Origin: Helicobacter_F equorum
GTDB lineage: Bacteria; Campylobacterota; Campylobacteria; Campylobacterales; Helicobacteraceae
Assembly: GCF_042649585.1 (NCBI RefSeq)
Contig: NZ_JBHRZM010000005.1
Coordinates: 1-64,000, forward strand
Length of the DNA: 64,000 nt
Direction: 5' to 3'
A program made the translations under genes and the position numbers. The notes under the pieces are model-generated. The model was given only the letters and a program-made list of their open reading frames with translations, had not been told where the DNA came from and did not search any database. Of the stretch, positions 36,459-46,200 are shown one piece after another (positions within the stretch are counted from its first letter, which is position 1; each line of letters opens with the position of its first letter).

Positions 36459-36790
36459 AACATTTTTCATCTACCATATCGTGGATATGCCTTTTTTTGG
36501 CAGGGTTAGCAGAAATAGCAGGTGTCTTTGGTATGAAAAAATTTAGTGATACCAACAATAAGCTTTTTTTACTTGTTATTGCTGTGCTATTTATCATAAG
36601 CTTTGGGCTTTTGAGCGTGGCAATGCGTGAGATTACAATGTCAAGCGCTTATGCAATATGGACAGGAATTGGTGCGTGTGGTAGCGTGCTTGTGGGGATT
36701 ATATTTTTTAAAGAATCTAAAACCCCAAGCAAACTCCTTTTTCTCGCACTTATTGTCGGCTCTAGCGTTGGGCTTAAACTTGTGAGTTAA
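36452..36790 (+). CDS. SMR-family exporter subunit (short partner, pair 2)
   Basis: The 112-residue, four-helix SMR protein has CLFLAGLAEIAGVFGMKKFSD with the essential helix-1 Glu and SSAYAIWTGIGACGSVLVGIIFF in helix 3, the SugE/Gdx-like WTGIG motif. It starts inside the last codons of the partner gene, so the two are translationally coupled and probably assemble as a heteromer. The WTGIGA motif and GMKK segment favour a Gdx-type guanidinium exporter over a broad drug pump, but no guanidine riboswitch is seen upstream. Confidence 0.85.
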   Translation: MLEHFSSTISWICLFLAGLAEIAGVFGMKKFSDTNNKLFLLVIAVLFIISFGLLSVAMREITMSSAYAIWTGIGACGSVLVGIIFFKESKTPSKLLFLALIVGSSVGLKLVS

Positions 36791-36799
36791 AGGCTCATA

Positions 36800-37231
36800 T
36801 CAAGAACCCCTATACATCACAAATCCACAAAATGTCGCTAAAAGACAGATCCCGACATTGCCGATAATGTTAAGCAATAATTGCCCATACAAGCCGCCTT
36901 GCAAAAGCAATACATTGGCATACGAAAAAGTAGAAAATGTCGTAAATGCCCCTAAAAGCCCTATGTCAAAAAAATGTGTCCAAATATCTTTGGATAATAG
37001 CTTTAAATCTCCGCTTTGGACATACGCAAACAAAAGCCCAATAGCAAAAGAGCCAACAACATTGACAAAAAATGTCGCAATAAGTGAAGAAACTTGTGTC
37101 CCAAAAGCATAGCCAAACATATAAGTAAGCTTAGAAATTATCTCATAAACAAAAAATCGCAACACCGCACCCAAAAGCCACCCAAACCTACTAACACAAT
37201 CATATAGAAATTCATTTTGATGTAACTCCAT
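36800..37231 (-). CDS. crcB: Fluoride ion channel CrcB/FluC
   Basis: FluC channels let fluoride leave the cell and work as antiparallel dimers. The 143-residue protein has four membrane helices and the family motifs WLLGAVLRFFVYE (Gly-Ala-x-x-Arg), ATFFVNVVGSFAIGLL (pore Asn) and LLGAFTTFSTFSYAN (the TTFSTF phenylalanine track). The N terminus is about 14 residues longer than usual and overlaps by 20 bases the tail of a decayed restriction-specificity gene, so the true start might have been altered by that rearrangement. It is convergent with the SMR pair 9 bases away. Confidence 0.9.
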   Translation of the reverse strand: MELHQNEFLYDCVSRFGWLLGAVLRFFVYEIISKLTYMFGYAFGTQVSSLIATFFVNVVGSFAIGLLFAYVQSGDLKLLSKDIWTHFFDIGLLGAFTTFSTFSYANVLLLQGGLYGQLLLNIIGNVGICLLATFCGFVMYRGS

Positions 37232-37522
37232 TTGCTATCGTGGATTCTACTTTGGCCTTAACCTCTTGTAGTAATTTAGGGGACATTTCTTTTAATTCAA
37301 AACTTTTTTTGATTGGTTGCGAATACCGAGAATTAAATTTCATATTATCACCCAAATATCCAACTTGATTTAATTGTATAATCTCCATAGCATCAAAATA
37401 TTCTTTCTTGAAAAACTCAGAATCTATTCTTTTACTCTCATTATCCTTTTCACTTCACTAAGTTTTAATACATTCACTTCTAAATGCGGATATTTCTCTT
37501 GTAGGGATTGATTGGGGCTCAC
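37212..37522 (-). pseudogene. Remnant of a restriction-modification specificity gene
   Basis: On the minus strand AAAAGGAGTG precedes a GTG start (37520-37522), followed by SPNQSLQEKYPHLEVNVLKL and SEVKRI, which stops at 37424-37426. The coding resumes in another frame with ESKRIDSEFFKKEYFDAMEI and runs to a stop at 37212-37214. LSEV then RIDSEFFKKEY is the junction seen in S subunits and in specificity parts of type I/IIG enzymes of Helicobacter and Campylobacter. A frameshift near 37430 and the small size (about 100 codons) mark it as a relic. It overlaps crcB by 20 bases. Assignment is by motif only. Confidence 0.5.
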
Positions 37523-37610
37523 AATTCACTCCTTTTATGAATTTTTAAGCAAAAAACCACGAAACCTTGTTGTGATTCCATGTATTTCTAGGTGGCACTT
37601 ACCACCACTT

Positions 37611-37799
37611 TTATTTCTCCACATAATATACCAAGTCCTTATGAAAGCTTCCAAGCAAATCATTAAGAAAGTCTTTTATGTTATCAATGATTTCATCCTT
37701 GCTGTAATCCAGCTTATCCCTATATGATTTATCACTTCTTATGGGAGGGATTTTAGTCAAAAAATCAAAAATATAAACACAACACAAAAAATCCCAAGA
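37611..37799 (-). other. Orphan open frame fragment, minus strand
   Basis: Between the helicase stop and the specificity-gene remnant, one minus-strand frame stays open for 62 codons and encodes a plausible soluble helical segment (SDKSYRDKLDYSKDEIIDNI, then KDFLNDLLGSFHKDLVYYVE). It lacks an ATG and a ribosome site, so it looks like the tail of a lost gene. I do not recognise its family. The rest of 37232-37834 holds nothing else I can support. Confidence 0.35.
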
Positions 37800-37834
37800 C
37801 TATATTGCTCCCTCTCCTTTCTCCATAATCTCAC

Positions 37835-40333
37835 TCAAATAGCCTCTATACGCCCCCTCTCATCACTCCCATTTGTGCGTAATCGGAGTAGGGGTATATG
37901 ACATTTTTGTAAAATAGCGTCTTTTAATTCATCATTTTTGAATTGCTGTGTAGCTGAATTATGGAAAGCAAAACCATCAACCTCTATGGCACAAACTGGA
38001 ATCTTATCCATAATATTATAAATAACAAAATCAATATGCGTGAGAGGATTATATGCGTATTGTTTTTGTTTCTCATCTAAAACGCTGCTATCTCCAATAA
38101 CCCTAGAGAGCGGAATATGTGAAACAACATCTAATGCAGAATAAGGTTTGAGACATTCTTGTATTGTATAAAAAGCGAGATTTTCAGAATCAAATTGTGA
38201 TATTTTCTTTTTATTTTTAAGATATAGCAGGCGTGCTTGATGATTTGCTTTATACAGCAAGTCAAATATTGATTTTACTTCACTTTGCACAACTTCACCA
38301 TTATGATATTGTATGTATTTGATAAAATCACTTATATTATTATTGCTTGTGGCTATATTATGAGACACAACGATTCTTAATGCACTCTTTGCCCTGCTTA
38401 CTGCCACATTAAGCATGTTTTCATTATCAATAAAATCCCCAATAACATTATTCACCATGGTAAGTATGATAGCTTCCTTCTCCCTACCTTGATATTTATG
38501 CACAGTATCAATTTGTAAATCCACAATGTCTTTTTCCAAATGCTCTTTTTGCGTTTTATAAGGAGAGATGATTCCAATTTCATCTTTATCAAAACACTTT
38601 TGCAGTGGTGGTAAAATCTCCTTTTTTATCACATCAATTTCTCGTTGATTATAATGCCCTCTGGCATGATTACCCTTTGAGGTAATATAAGCCTCAAGCA
38701 CATTAAGTTTGGATTCTTCTTGGCTAAGTATAATAAGCTCATTATTGTAAAATTTTTTATTACAAAAACCTATAATCTTTGGGTGGCAACGATAGTGCTC
38801 CTTTAGCAACACACGAAAGTCTGAATCCACAATACAATTCATAGAGCTTAAAAGGCTGTGCTTAGAATAATCATGGTATTCTGGAATATTATATTTAGCA
38901 TTCTTATCTTGAATATCTTTTTGGTATTTTTGTTCAATAATATTTGGTAGCTGCTTTGTATCACCCACAATAACAGCATTTTTTGCACACAATAAAGCAA
39001 GTGCTCCACTAACAATATCTACTTGTGATGATTCATCAATAATGACATAATCAAACAATGGATTTTCTGATATTCTTCCAAGAGATAAGAGAATAGAATG
39101 GGTGGTGCTAAACACAATAGGATATTCTTGCAAAAACTCCTTAGTATTATTTACTAAGTCATCTGATGTAAATATTTTCCTTGTGCTATTATTTTTGTAT
39201 TTCCTTTGAAGATGATATTGCAAAAGCGCTAAAGAAGAATCTTGTAGAGTTTTTAAGGGATTTTTAGCATTGAGCTTTTCTAAGGATTGCTGCATAGTAT
39301 CAATTTTTGTTTGCAATTCCTCAATTTTATGTGTGTAGTAGAAATTTTCAAACATTTTTAGAATCTCTTGCTTGGATTTGGCATATAAATCAAAATCACC
39401 TATGCCGTACCAATACATCATTTTAAGCTTTAACCATAGAGGAATTTTACTAATATATTTTGATTCCTCTAAAATTATCTTTATCATAAGGATTCTATGA
39501 GAGGTTGGTTTTTGAAACAATCGTGTTTTTAAAGATATGGTGTTTTGATATTCTTGCTTTTTAAAGTATTCATATTCTAATTTTAGAGATTCTAATATTT
39601 CTTTGTTTGTAGCTATCTCATTTTGTAGTTCAAAAATTTTATGCAGATTTTGATAAGACTCATTTATATCGTGTTTCATTTTTTCGATATGCAATTCTTT
39701 AGTATCAAACTCTCCATATATTCCACTTTGTTGCTCTATAAATTGTTTTTTATTATCTTTGTTGCCTAAATTTGCACAGAGATAATCAAGCCCATATTTA
39801 TTAAGTTTTTGGTAAATATTTTGTGTAGCAGCATTATTATTTGATAAGACTGCAATAGTTTTGCCACGATAGATGAGATTTGCTATGATATTTAAGATAG
39901 TCTGTGTTTTTCCTGTGCCAGGTGGTCCCTCAATGATACTTGTTTGGCTACATAATGCGTTTTTCAATGCTTTGGATTGCGACATATTTAAACCAAAAGG
40001 TGCAAGTATTGGATTAAGATTTGATTGTGTTTCATATACAAAACTAGAGAGATTCAAATAAGCAGACAATACGCAATCTTTTGGTATATAGGTAATTTCA
40101 CTATATCTTTTTTTCAAATGATCTAACTCATTGTCCTCACTTACAATATGAGAGAGTTCTTTAAGATAGCAAAACACCTTTACATTTGTAGCCTTTGGTA
40201 GAATCTCAAAACTTGATTTTGCGTAAGCGTAGGTTTTATTATTTTTAAAAGTTACATAAAGTTTTTCATCTTTTATAAAATATTCTTGTATGTCTTTGGT
40301 TTTATCCTCACCTTTTAACAAAACAATATTCAT
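37835..40333 (-). CDS. SF1 (Upf1/AAA_11-like) helicase with C-terminal PD-(D/E)xK-like nuclease domain
   Basis: The 832-residue protein combines a helicase and a nuclease-like tail. Walker A is GPPGTGKT (136-143), Walker B is VIIDESSQVD (430-439), motif III is GDTKQLP, motif IV is EHYRCHPKIIGFCNKKFYN, and motifs V-VI are DTVHKYQGREKEAII and NVAVSRAKSALRIV. A long helical insertion sits at about 200-400. The last 75 residues show HIDFVIYN, then AIEVDGFAFHN, then ELKDAILQKCHIPLLRLRT, the D-ExD-K pattern of DUF2726/Vsr-like nucleases. Helicase-nuclease fusions of this kind occur in phage-defence loci, and a restriction-gene remnant lies just downstream. The biological target is unknown. Confidence 0.85.
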   Translation of the reverse strand: MNIVLLKGEDKTKDIQEYFIKDEKLYVTFKNNKTYAYAKSSFEILPKATNVKVFCYLKELSHIVSEDNELDHLKKRYSEITYIPKDCVLSAYLNLSSFVYETQSNLNPILAPFGLNMSQSKALKNALCSQTSIIEGPPGTGKTQTILNIIANLIYRGKTIAVLSNNNAATQNIYQKLNKYGLDYLCANLGNKDNKKQFIEQQSGIYGEFDTKELHIEKMKHDINESYQNLHKIFELQNEIATNKEILESLKLEYEYFKKQEYQNTISLKTRLFQKPTSHRILMIKIILEESKYISKIPLWLKLKMMYWYGIGDFDLYAKSKQEILKMFENFYYTHKIEELQTKIDTMQQSLEKLNAKNPLKTLQDSSLALLQYHLQRKYKNNSTRKIFTSDDLVNNTKEFLQEYPIVFSTTHSILLSLGRISENPLFDYVIIDESSQVDIVSGALALLCAKNAVIVGDTKQLPNIIEQKYQKDIQDKNAKYNIPEYHDYSKHSLLSSMNCIVDSDFRVLLKEHYRCHPKIIGFCNKKFYNNELIILSQEESKLNVLEAYITSKGNHARGHYNQREIDVIKKEILPPLQKCFDKDEIGIISPYKTQKEHLEKDIVDLQIDTVHKYQGREKEAIILTMVNNVIGDFIDNENMLNVAVSRAKSALRIVVSHNIATSNNNISDFIKYIQYHNGEVVQSEVKSIFDLLYKANHQARLLYLKNKKKISQFDSENLAFYTIQECLKPYSALDVVSHIPLSRVIGDSSVLDEKQKQYAYNPLTHIDFVIYNIMDKIPVCAIEVDGFAFHNSATQQFKNDELKDAILQKCHIPLLRLRTNGSDERGRIEAI

Positions 40334-40398
40334 ATCTATCCCTATCCTAAAACGCAGAATCTATAAATAAGATTCTAAAATGCCTATGACTTAGAAAT

Positions 40399-42093
40399 TC
40401 ACAGCTCCGTTTTTAGTACCGCACCATTTGCAGCATTACTAACAAGCAATGAATAACGCTTAAGCCATTTGCTTGTTATCTCTTTTTTGATTGGTTCCCA
40501 TTTGGCACGGCGTGCTTCTAAAGTTTTAGAATCCACTTTCAGCTCTAAGCTCCCACGCGAGACAGAAATCTCTATCATATCGCCATCTTCGATAAGTGCG
40601 ATAAGCCCACCTTCTGCTGCTTCTGGGCTCACATGCCCAATACAAGCCCCACGAGTTGCCCCGCTAAAGCGCCCATCGGTGATTAATGCCACGCTTTCAC
40701 CTAGCCCCATCCCCATAATCAAACTTGTAGGGCTTAGCATTTCTTGCATTCCCGGCCCTCCTTTTGGTCCTTCATAGCGGATAACTACGACACTTCCAGC
40801 CTTTACCTTACCTCCTGCAATGCCCTTAATCGCTTCATCTTGGGAGTTAAAGCAAATCGCCTTGCCACTAAATTCTTTCATAGATTCTGCCACGGCGGCG
40901 ACTTTTAGCACCGCCCCTTGTTCGCAAAGATTGCCAAAAAGGATTTTTAACCCACCCACTTGCGAGTAAGCATTGTCATTATGGCGGATAATGCTAGAAT
41001 CTGTGATGTTTGCGTTTGCTATGCGTTGCCCTAGAGCCTCGCCTGTGATTGTGAGAGCATCTAGGTGTAAGATAGAATTTTCTCTTTTAGACACTTCGTG
41101 CATCACTGCCGATACTCCCCCTGCTCGGTTTATGTCTTCCATATGCACACTACTTAACGCCGGGGCGATTTTGGCAATATGTGCGACATTTTTAGCGATA
41201 TTATTGATAGATTCTAGGTTGAAATCCACTTCAGCTTCTTTAGCAATGGCTAACATATGCAAAATCGTATTTGTGCTGCCGCCCATTGCCATATCCACGA
41301 CAAAGGCGTTATGCACGGCTTTTGCGTTCAAAATATTGCGGAATCTAAACTGCTCACTTAGGCTAGAATCTAGGGCAATTTCTACAATGCGTCTAGCCCC
41401 CTTGCGTAGCAATTCTTCCCTCTCAGGTGTTAAAGCTGGGATCGTGCCATTACCCGGTAGTGCCACGCCCATAGCTTCACACAGCGTATTCATAGAGTTT
41501 GCAGTAAACATTCCGCTACAACTCCCCCCGCTAGGGCAGGCTTGGCATTCTATTTCGTGTAGTCTTTTTTCGCTAATCTTACCACTCTCAAATGCCCCCA
41601 CCGCTTCAAATGCGGAGTTTAAGTCAAGTATTGTGCCATCCTCCAGTTGCCCCGCTTTCATAGGACCGCCACTCACAAAGATTGTAGGCACATTCACACG
41701 CAACGCCCCCATAAGCATTCCAGGCACAATCTTATCGCAGTTTGGCAGGCAAATCATCGCATCAAGCGCGTGGGCATTCATCACAGATTCTATACAATCA
41801 GCGATGAGTTCGCGGCTAGGTAGAGAGTAGAGCATACCACTATGCCCCATCGCGATGCCATCATCTACACCAATGGTATTAAACTCAAAAGGCACACCCC
41901 CCGCCTTGCGTATCTCATCTTTAACAATCTCGGCATATTTGTTTAAGAAAAAATGCCCCGGGATAATGTCGATATAGCTATTTGCCACGCCAATAAAGGG
42001 TTTGCTAAAGTCTTCATCTTTTAACCCTGTTGCCCTTAGCAAACTCCTATGCGGGGCTCTTTGATGTCCTTTTTTCACAATATCACTTCGCAT
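40399..42093 (-). CDS. ilvD: Dihydroxy-acid dehydratase
   Basis: IlvD dehydrates 2,3-dihydroxy acids to 2-keto acids in valine and isoleucine synthesis, using an Fe-S cluster. The 564-residue protein has usual length. Landmarks are GVANSYIDIIPGH, the cluster-binding CLPNCDKIVPGMLMGALR, CPSGGSCSGMFTANSMN, and the C-terminal GPKGGPGMQEMLSPTS and DGRFSGATRGACIGHVSPEA. All three cluster cysteines appear present. AAGGAGATTCT precedes the ATG. A degenerate copy of its first ~40 codons lies at 46684-46802 in the same orientation, beyond the autotransporter genes. No other ilv gene is adjacent. Confidence 0.96.
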   Translation of the reverse strand: MRSDIVKKGHQRAPHRSLLRATGLKDEDFSKPFIGVANSYIDIIPGHFFLNKYAEIVKDEIRKAGGVPFEFNTIGVDDGIAMGHSGMLYSLPSRELIADCIESVMNAHALDAMICLPNCDKIVPGMLMGALRVNVPTIFVSGGPMKAGQLEDGTILDLNSAFEAVGAFESGKISEKRLHEIECQACPSGGSCSGMFTANSMNTLCEAMGVALPGNGTIPALTPEREELLRKGARRIVEIALDSSLSEQFRFRNILNAKAVHNAFVVDMAMGGSTNTILHMLAIAKEAEVDFNLESINNIAKNVAHIAKIAPALSSVHMEDINRAGGVSAVMHEVSKRENSILHLDALTITGEALGQRIANANITDSSIIRHNDNAYSQVGGLKILFGNLCEQGAVLKVAAVAESMKEFSGKAICFNSQDEAIKGIAGGKVKAGSVVVIRYEGPKGGPGMQEMLSPTSLIMGMGLGESVALITDGRFSGATRGACIGHVSPEAAEGGLIALIEDGDMIEISVSRGSLELKVDSKTLEARRAKWEPIKKEITSKWLKRYSLLVSNAANGAVLKTEL

Positions 42094-42296
42094 AGAATCT
42101 CCTTAGTAAGTAAAATTGCTCATTATTATATCATTATGTGTGCATAGAGAAAATTTACCTTATCTATGTTTGCCTCTGTATGGTCCTAAATTTAAGCTAA
42201 AGATTCTCTTGTATTTAATATTAGCGTAATATTTTTGTTGTAGAATGTCACGTGGATTCAAGAAATTATCAATGAGCATGATAGATTGGAGATTAA

Positions 42297-42885
42297 ATGG
42301 ATATGTTAAAACCTATAGCACTTTCGTTTACGCTTGTTTCGTTGGGACAAGCGGATACTTTTGTAGATATGATACAGAGGGATTGGAATCTCATAAATTA
42401 TAAGGAAAATTTTGATCAAAAAGGATTGGGAGTAAATATTGGTTTTTTAGATTCTGCTTTTTATGACAACCATAGGAGTTACAAAATAAAATTGTTGATA
42501 TTCTTGGAACAAATGAGCTTAGTGACTATCAATTAAGAGCTAGTAATTCTATGCACGGAACACATGTAGCAGGTATTGCACTTGGGAACTATGCGCCCTT
42601 ATCTGATGGTAGAGCAATGCATGGAATAGCACCTAGCTCAATGCTTTATGGCGTTACTTACATAAATGAAACCTACCCTTTTACATATGAAGCAAGTGAT
42701 ATTGTAAATTTTCTAAATGGAAAAGTAAAAGTTGTGAATAATAGTTGGGGAATAACGTTTTTCCCAAATTCAAATAAAGCAATTGATAATTCAAAATCTA
42801 ATTTTGATAACAAATATACAGAATTTAGCAAAAATAAAATCACACCAAGCTTAGTTTTTGCTGTGGCAGATGAAAAGGAATATGA
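42297..42885 (+). pseudogene. Truncated, frameshifted S8 autotransporter (N-terminal part)
   Basis: TTGGAG precedes an ATG that opens a signal peptide and an S8 N terminus with the catalytic Asp region (NIGFLDSAFYDNH). The frame breaks near 42480 and stops at 42536. The coding continues in another frame through QNKIVDILGTNELSDYQLRA and HGTHVAGIALG, with the catalytic His, then VKVVNNSWGITFFPNSNKA. It ends abruptly near 42885, where a dusB fragment begins in a third frame. The Ser motif, stem and barrel are missing. It is a clear relative of the intact gene at 43241 (compare NNSWG and HGTHVA regions). Confidence 0.85.
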
Positions 42886-43182
42886 GGGCTTAAAACCACA
42901 GGTGCAAACGGGCTGATGATAGGGCGTGGAGCTATCGGCAAGCCGTGGATTTTCTCACTTTTAAAGGCCAAAAAGAACCTAGCCAAAATGAAAAAAAAAG
43001 AGCTTATCAAAGAGCATTTTGCCCTAGCTTTAAAACACTACGAAAATCACGCTGTGGCGATGATGAGAAAGCATTTACACGAATATAGCAAAGGGCTTGA
43101 TGGTGCCCCTGTTTTTCGCACCAAAATAAACGCCGAGCAAAACGCAGATGAAGTCTTAAAGCTAATTGATGAGTTTTTTTAA
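42886..43182 (+). pseudogene. dusB: 3' fragment of tRNA-dihydrouridine synthase
   Basis: From 42886 the frame reads GLKTTGANGLMIGRGAIGKP, then WIFSLLKAKKNLAKMKKKEL and LIKEHFALALKHYENHAVAM, ending KLIDEFF. GANGLMIGRGAIGKPWIF is the FMN-phosphate-binding end of the DusB TIM barrel, and MMRKHLHEYSKGLDGA is the conserved RKH-x3-Y motif of its C-terminal domain. Only about 98 of some 310 residues remain. It follows the broken autotransporter without any gap. The fragment looks carried in from a donor where dusB lies upstream of an autotransporter gene. Confidence 0.88.
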
Positions 43183-43240
43183 AAAAATTTTTTGATTTTG
43201 TGACATAATTCATTTTAAATTTTACTTTTCGGGTAGTTTT

Positions 43241-46200
43241 ATGAAAAAGAGTATTTGTTTTGTCTTTGCGATGATGTCGTTAGGATATGGAAGAGTTGAT
43301 AACTGGGAGTTAATCAATTATAATAATCCTGGTTTTACTGGAAGTGGCGTAGGAATTGGATTTTTAGATTCTGTTTTTAACGCACAACATCCAAGCTTAT
43401 CAGGAAAAACTAGTGTTTTGGGTAATGGCGTAGATTTTGGTTCTACTTCTTATAAAGATGCTTATGACCTTACGCATGGAACGCATGTAGCAGCGATAGC
43501 TGCTGGAAATGCCGTAGATTCTCATCATGGCGTAGCACCAGATGCTTTAATCTTTGGTGTTTCGTATCTTAATCCAAAATATACATTTGATAAATCAGCT
43601 AATGAAATAGTTAATTTTTTAGAAAATAGTGTAAAAGTAGTAAATAATAGCTGGGGTCTTAAATATTATTATTTTATGAATAAAATAATAGGTGTAAATA
43701 ATATTACTTTTTTAGATGCTTATAGAGATTTGACAAAGGCAGAGCTACAAGAAGGTTTAAACGATATCGGTTTAATTGCCAATATTCAACTTGCCAAAAA
43801 AGGAATTTTACAAGTTAGTAGCACTGGAAATGAAGGACAACGAACTTCAAATTTAAATGCTAGTTATCGTGCTGCTTATGATAATTCATTAAAAGCTTGG
43901 ATAGCAGTCAGTGCTATAAATAATTATTTTACAACAAAAACTGGTAATTCATTTACACTAGAAAAACAACAAAAAAATTTTAAAACAGATACAGTTAGCG
44001 ACATGAACACCTATGGCTTTGTAGGTGGATACAATAGTTTTAGCAATTCTTTTAAAGGCATTCAATCTTATGCTATTTTAGCACCTGGTTTTCAAATAGA
44101 ATCAGCAAACGCTTATTATGGTCAAGACTTAAATGAACAATGGACTTATGATAGATATATTTGTAAAGCTGATGAATTTTGCCCTTTAAGTGGAACAAGT
44201 CAAGCAGCGCCTTTTGTATCTGGTGCAGCAGCTTTAATAGCTCAAAAATATTCTTATGTAGATGGCGGCGTTTTGGCTGATATCATACTGAGCACAGCCA
44301 ACGCAAATGTTACATTGCCAGATTTAATCATAAAAAGCTATAAACAATCAAGCAATGATACAGACACTTATTATGATGTGATTTATACAAATCCAAACGA
44401 CATAAGTAAAATCAATGATAAAAATAAAGTTAAAGATGACTTAAAAAATCAATTAGGAATAAGTGATGATCAAGCAAATTATATTTTAACTCATCTTATG
44501 AATAATATCAATGATGCTAATAATAATTATGCTGTTTATATGAGCAAAGAAGAGCTTATCGGTCAAGGTATTTTAGATATTGAAAAGGCATTAAAGGGTC
44601 TTGGCAAACTAGATGCTAACAGAATGACTAAAAACGATATTCAAGCCAGAGAAGGTGGCAAACAAGCTATTTATAAAATAAATTTAAATGGTGGCGTAAC
44701 GCAATTTGATAACGATATCTCGCAAGAAGTTTGGGATCAAAAATGGCATGATACTAGTGCTTCAACTGCTTTAAAAGGCATTGATAAAATCGGTTTAGAA
44801 AAAACAGGTGGCGGAACACTTATTTTAAACGGCAATAATACTTATTATGGCGATACTATCGTAAATGGTGGAACCTTAAAGCTTACTGGTGGGCTTACAA
44901 ATAGCTCGGTTTTTGCGCAAAATAGCGGTATTTTCAATCTAGCAGGAACAGCTAGTAAAGATGTAACTGCTTTAAATAATGGTATTGTTTTGCTTTCAAG
45001 TGGAACAATCAGCGGAACTTTATACTCTAAAAATAATGGTATAATTGAACTACAAAAAGGCGCAAACATAAACGCAAATAGTGTAAATAATGCTGGAATT
45101 TTAAAAGGTATAGGCACTATAAATGGAGATATCATAAATACTGGCATAGTAAAAGCAGGATTTTATGATGAAGTAACTGATACTACAGATAAATTAGGCA
45201 ACCTTGAAGTAAAGGGGAAATTTACACAAAATACAGATGGAATATTACAAATCGCCTTTACAAAATCAAGTGAAACTTCTAGTGAAGTAAAGAATTCCAC
45301 TTTAAGTGCAAATAGCTATGACATCAAAGGAAGTCTAGTCTATGTCCCGCTCCACACTACTGCTTCTTTGATTAAGGCAAATGATAAAATACAAATAAAT
45401 TTAGATTCAAACAATTCAAATAGTTCAGGTAGTTCACATAGCTTAAAAGACAAATTAAATGATTTTACAAGTGTTACTGCTCAAAGCACAAATTTACTTG
45501 TGTTTAATATAGATAACACTGATAAAACAAAGCTTGTTGCGGCTCTAAAAGTTACAGATGGTGCGAATGCTGATATAACAAAAGCATTACAAAATGTAAT
45601 GTCAGCCTCACATCTTTCAGGTGATAGTAAATCAGTTATAGTCCAGCTTGAAATACTAAATCCACAAGATTTTAATGATGCCCTAAATAGTATCAAAGAT
45701 AGCCCGAGTGGCTCAAATGTTGATACGATTGATACTTTACAAAAAAGTCTTGGTCTTAAAAATATCTTGTTTTCACTTGATCCTTTTAGTGGTGTGGGTG
45801 GTTTCAATACAGCAAGCGCAATATTTGCTCCAACAGCAGCCATTGGTGATCAATATCTAGGCAAGATAGATGATATTTATATAAAAACCCAAACAAGCGG
45901 TGGAATGGCTTACCGCAATACAAATCATAATGATTATAAACAAAACATGTATATGCTTGATGTTCAAGGTAAAAGGAAGATTAGCGATAATGCTTTACTT
46001 GGTGGTTTTGTAGGGTTAGCTACTGCCAAAACCACAAAACACAATAGTCAAATCAACTCAAATATGTTCTCTCTTGGGGTTAGCTATAATCATGATCTTA
46101 ATGTATTTGGATTATTGGCTTCAGCGAGTCTTGGAATGAGTTTTAATGATTCTAATAACAGAATCTTATATACTTTTGGGAGCGACACGAACGCAAATTA

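Noticed and set aside
40973..41830. 285-codon open frame on the plus strand
   Set aside because: It is antisense to ilvD, whose protein is fully conserved; the frame is Ser/Leu/Ala-rich shadow coding without ribosome site.
42297..42916. Two short frames that could be read as independent small proteins
   Set aside because: Together they rebuild the S8 autotransporter N terminus across a frameshift, so they are pieces of one pseudogene.
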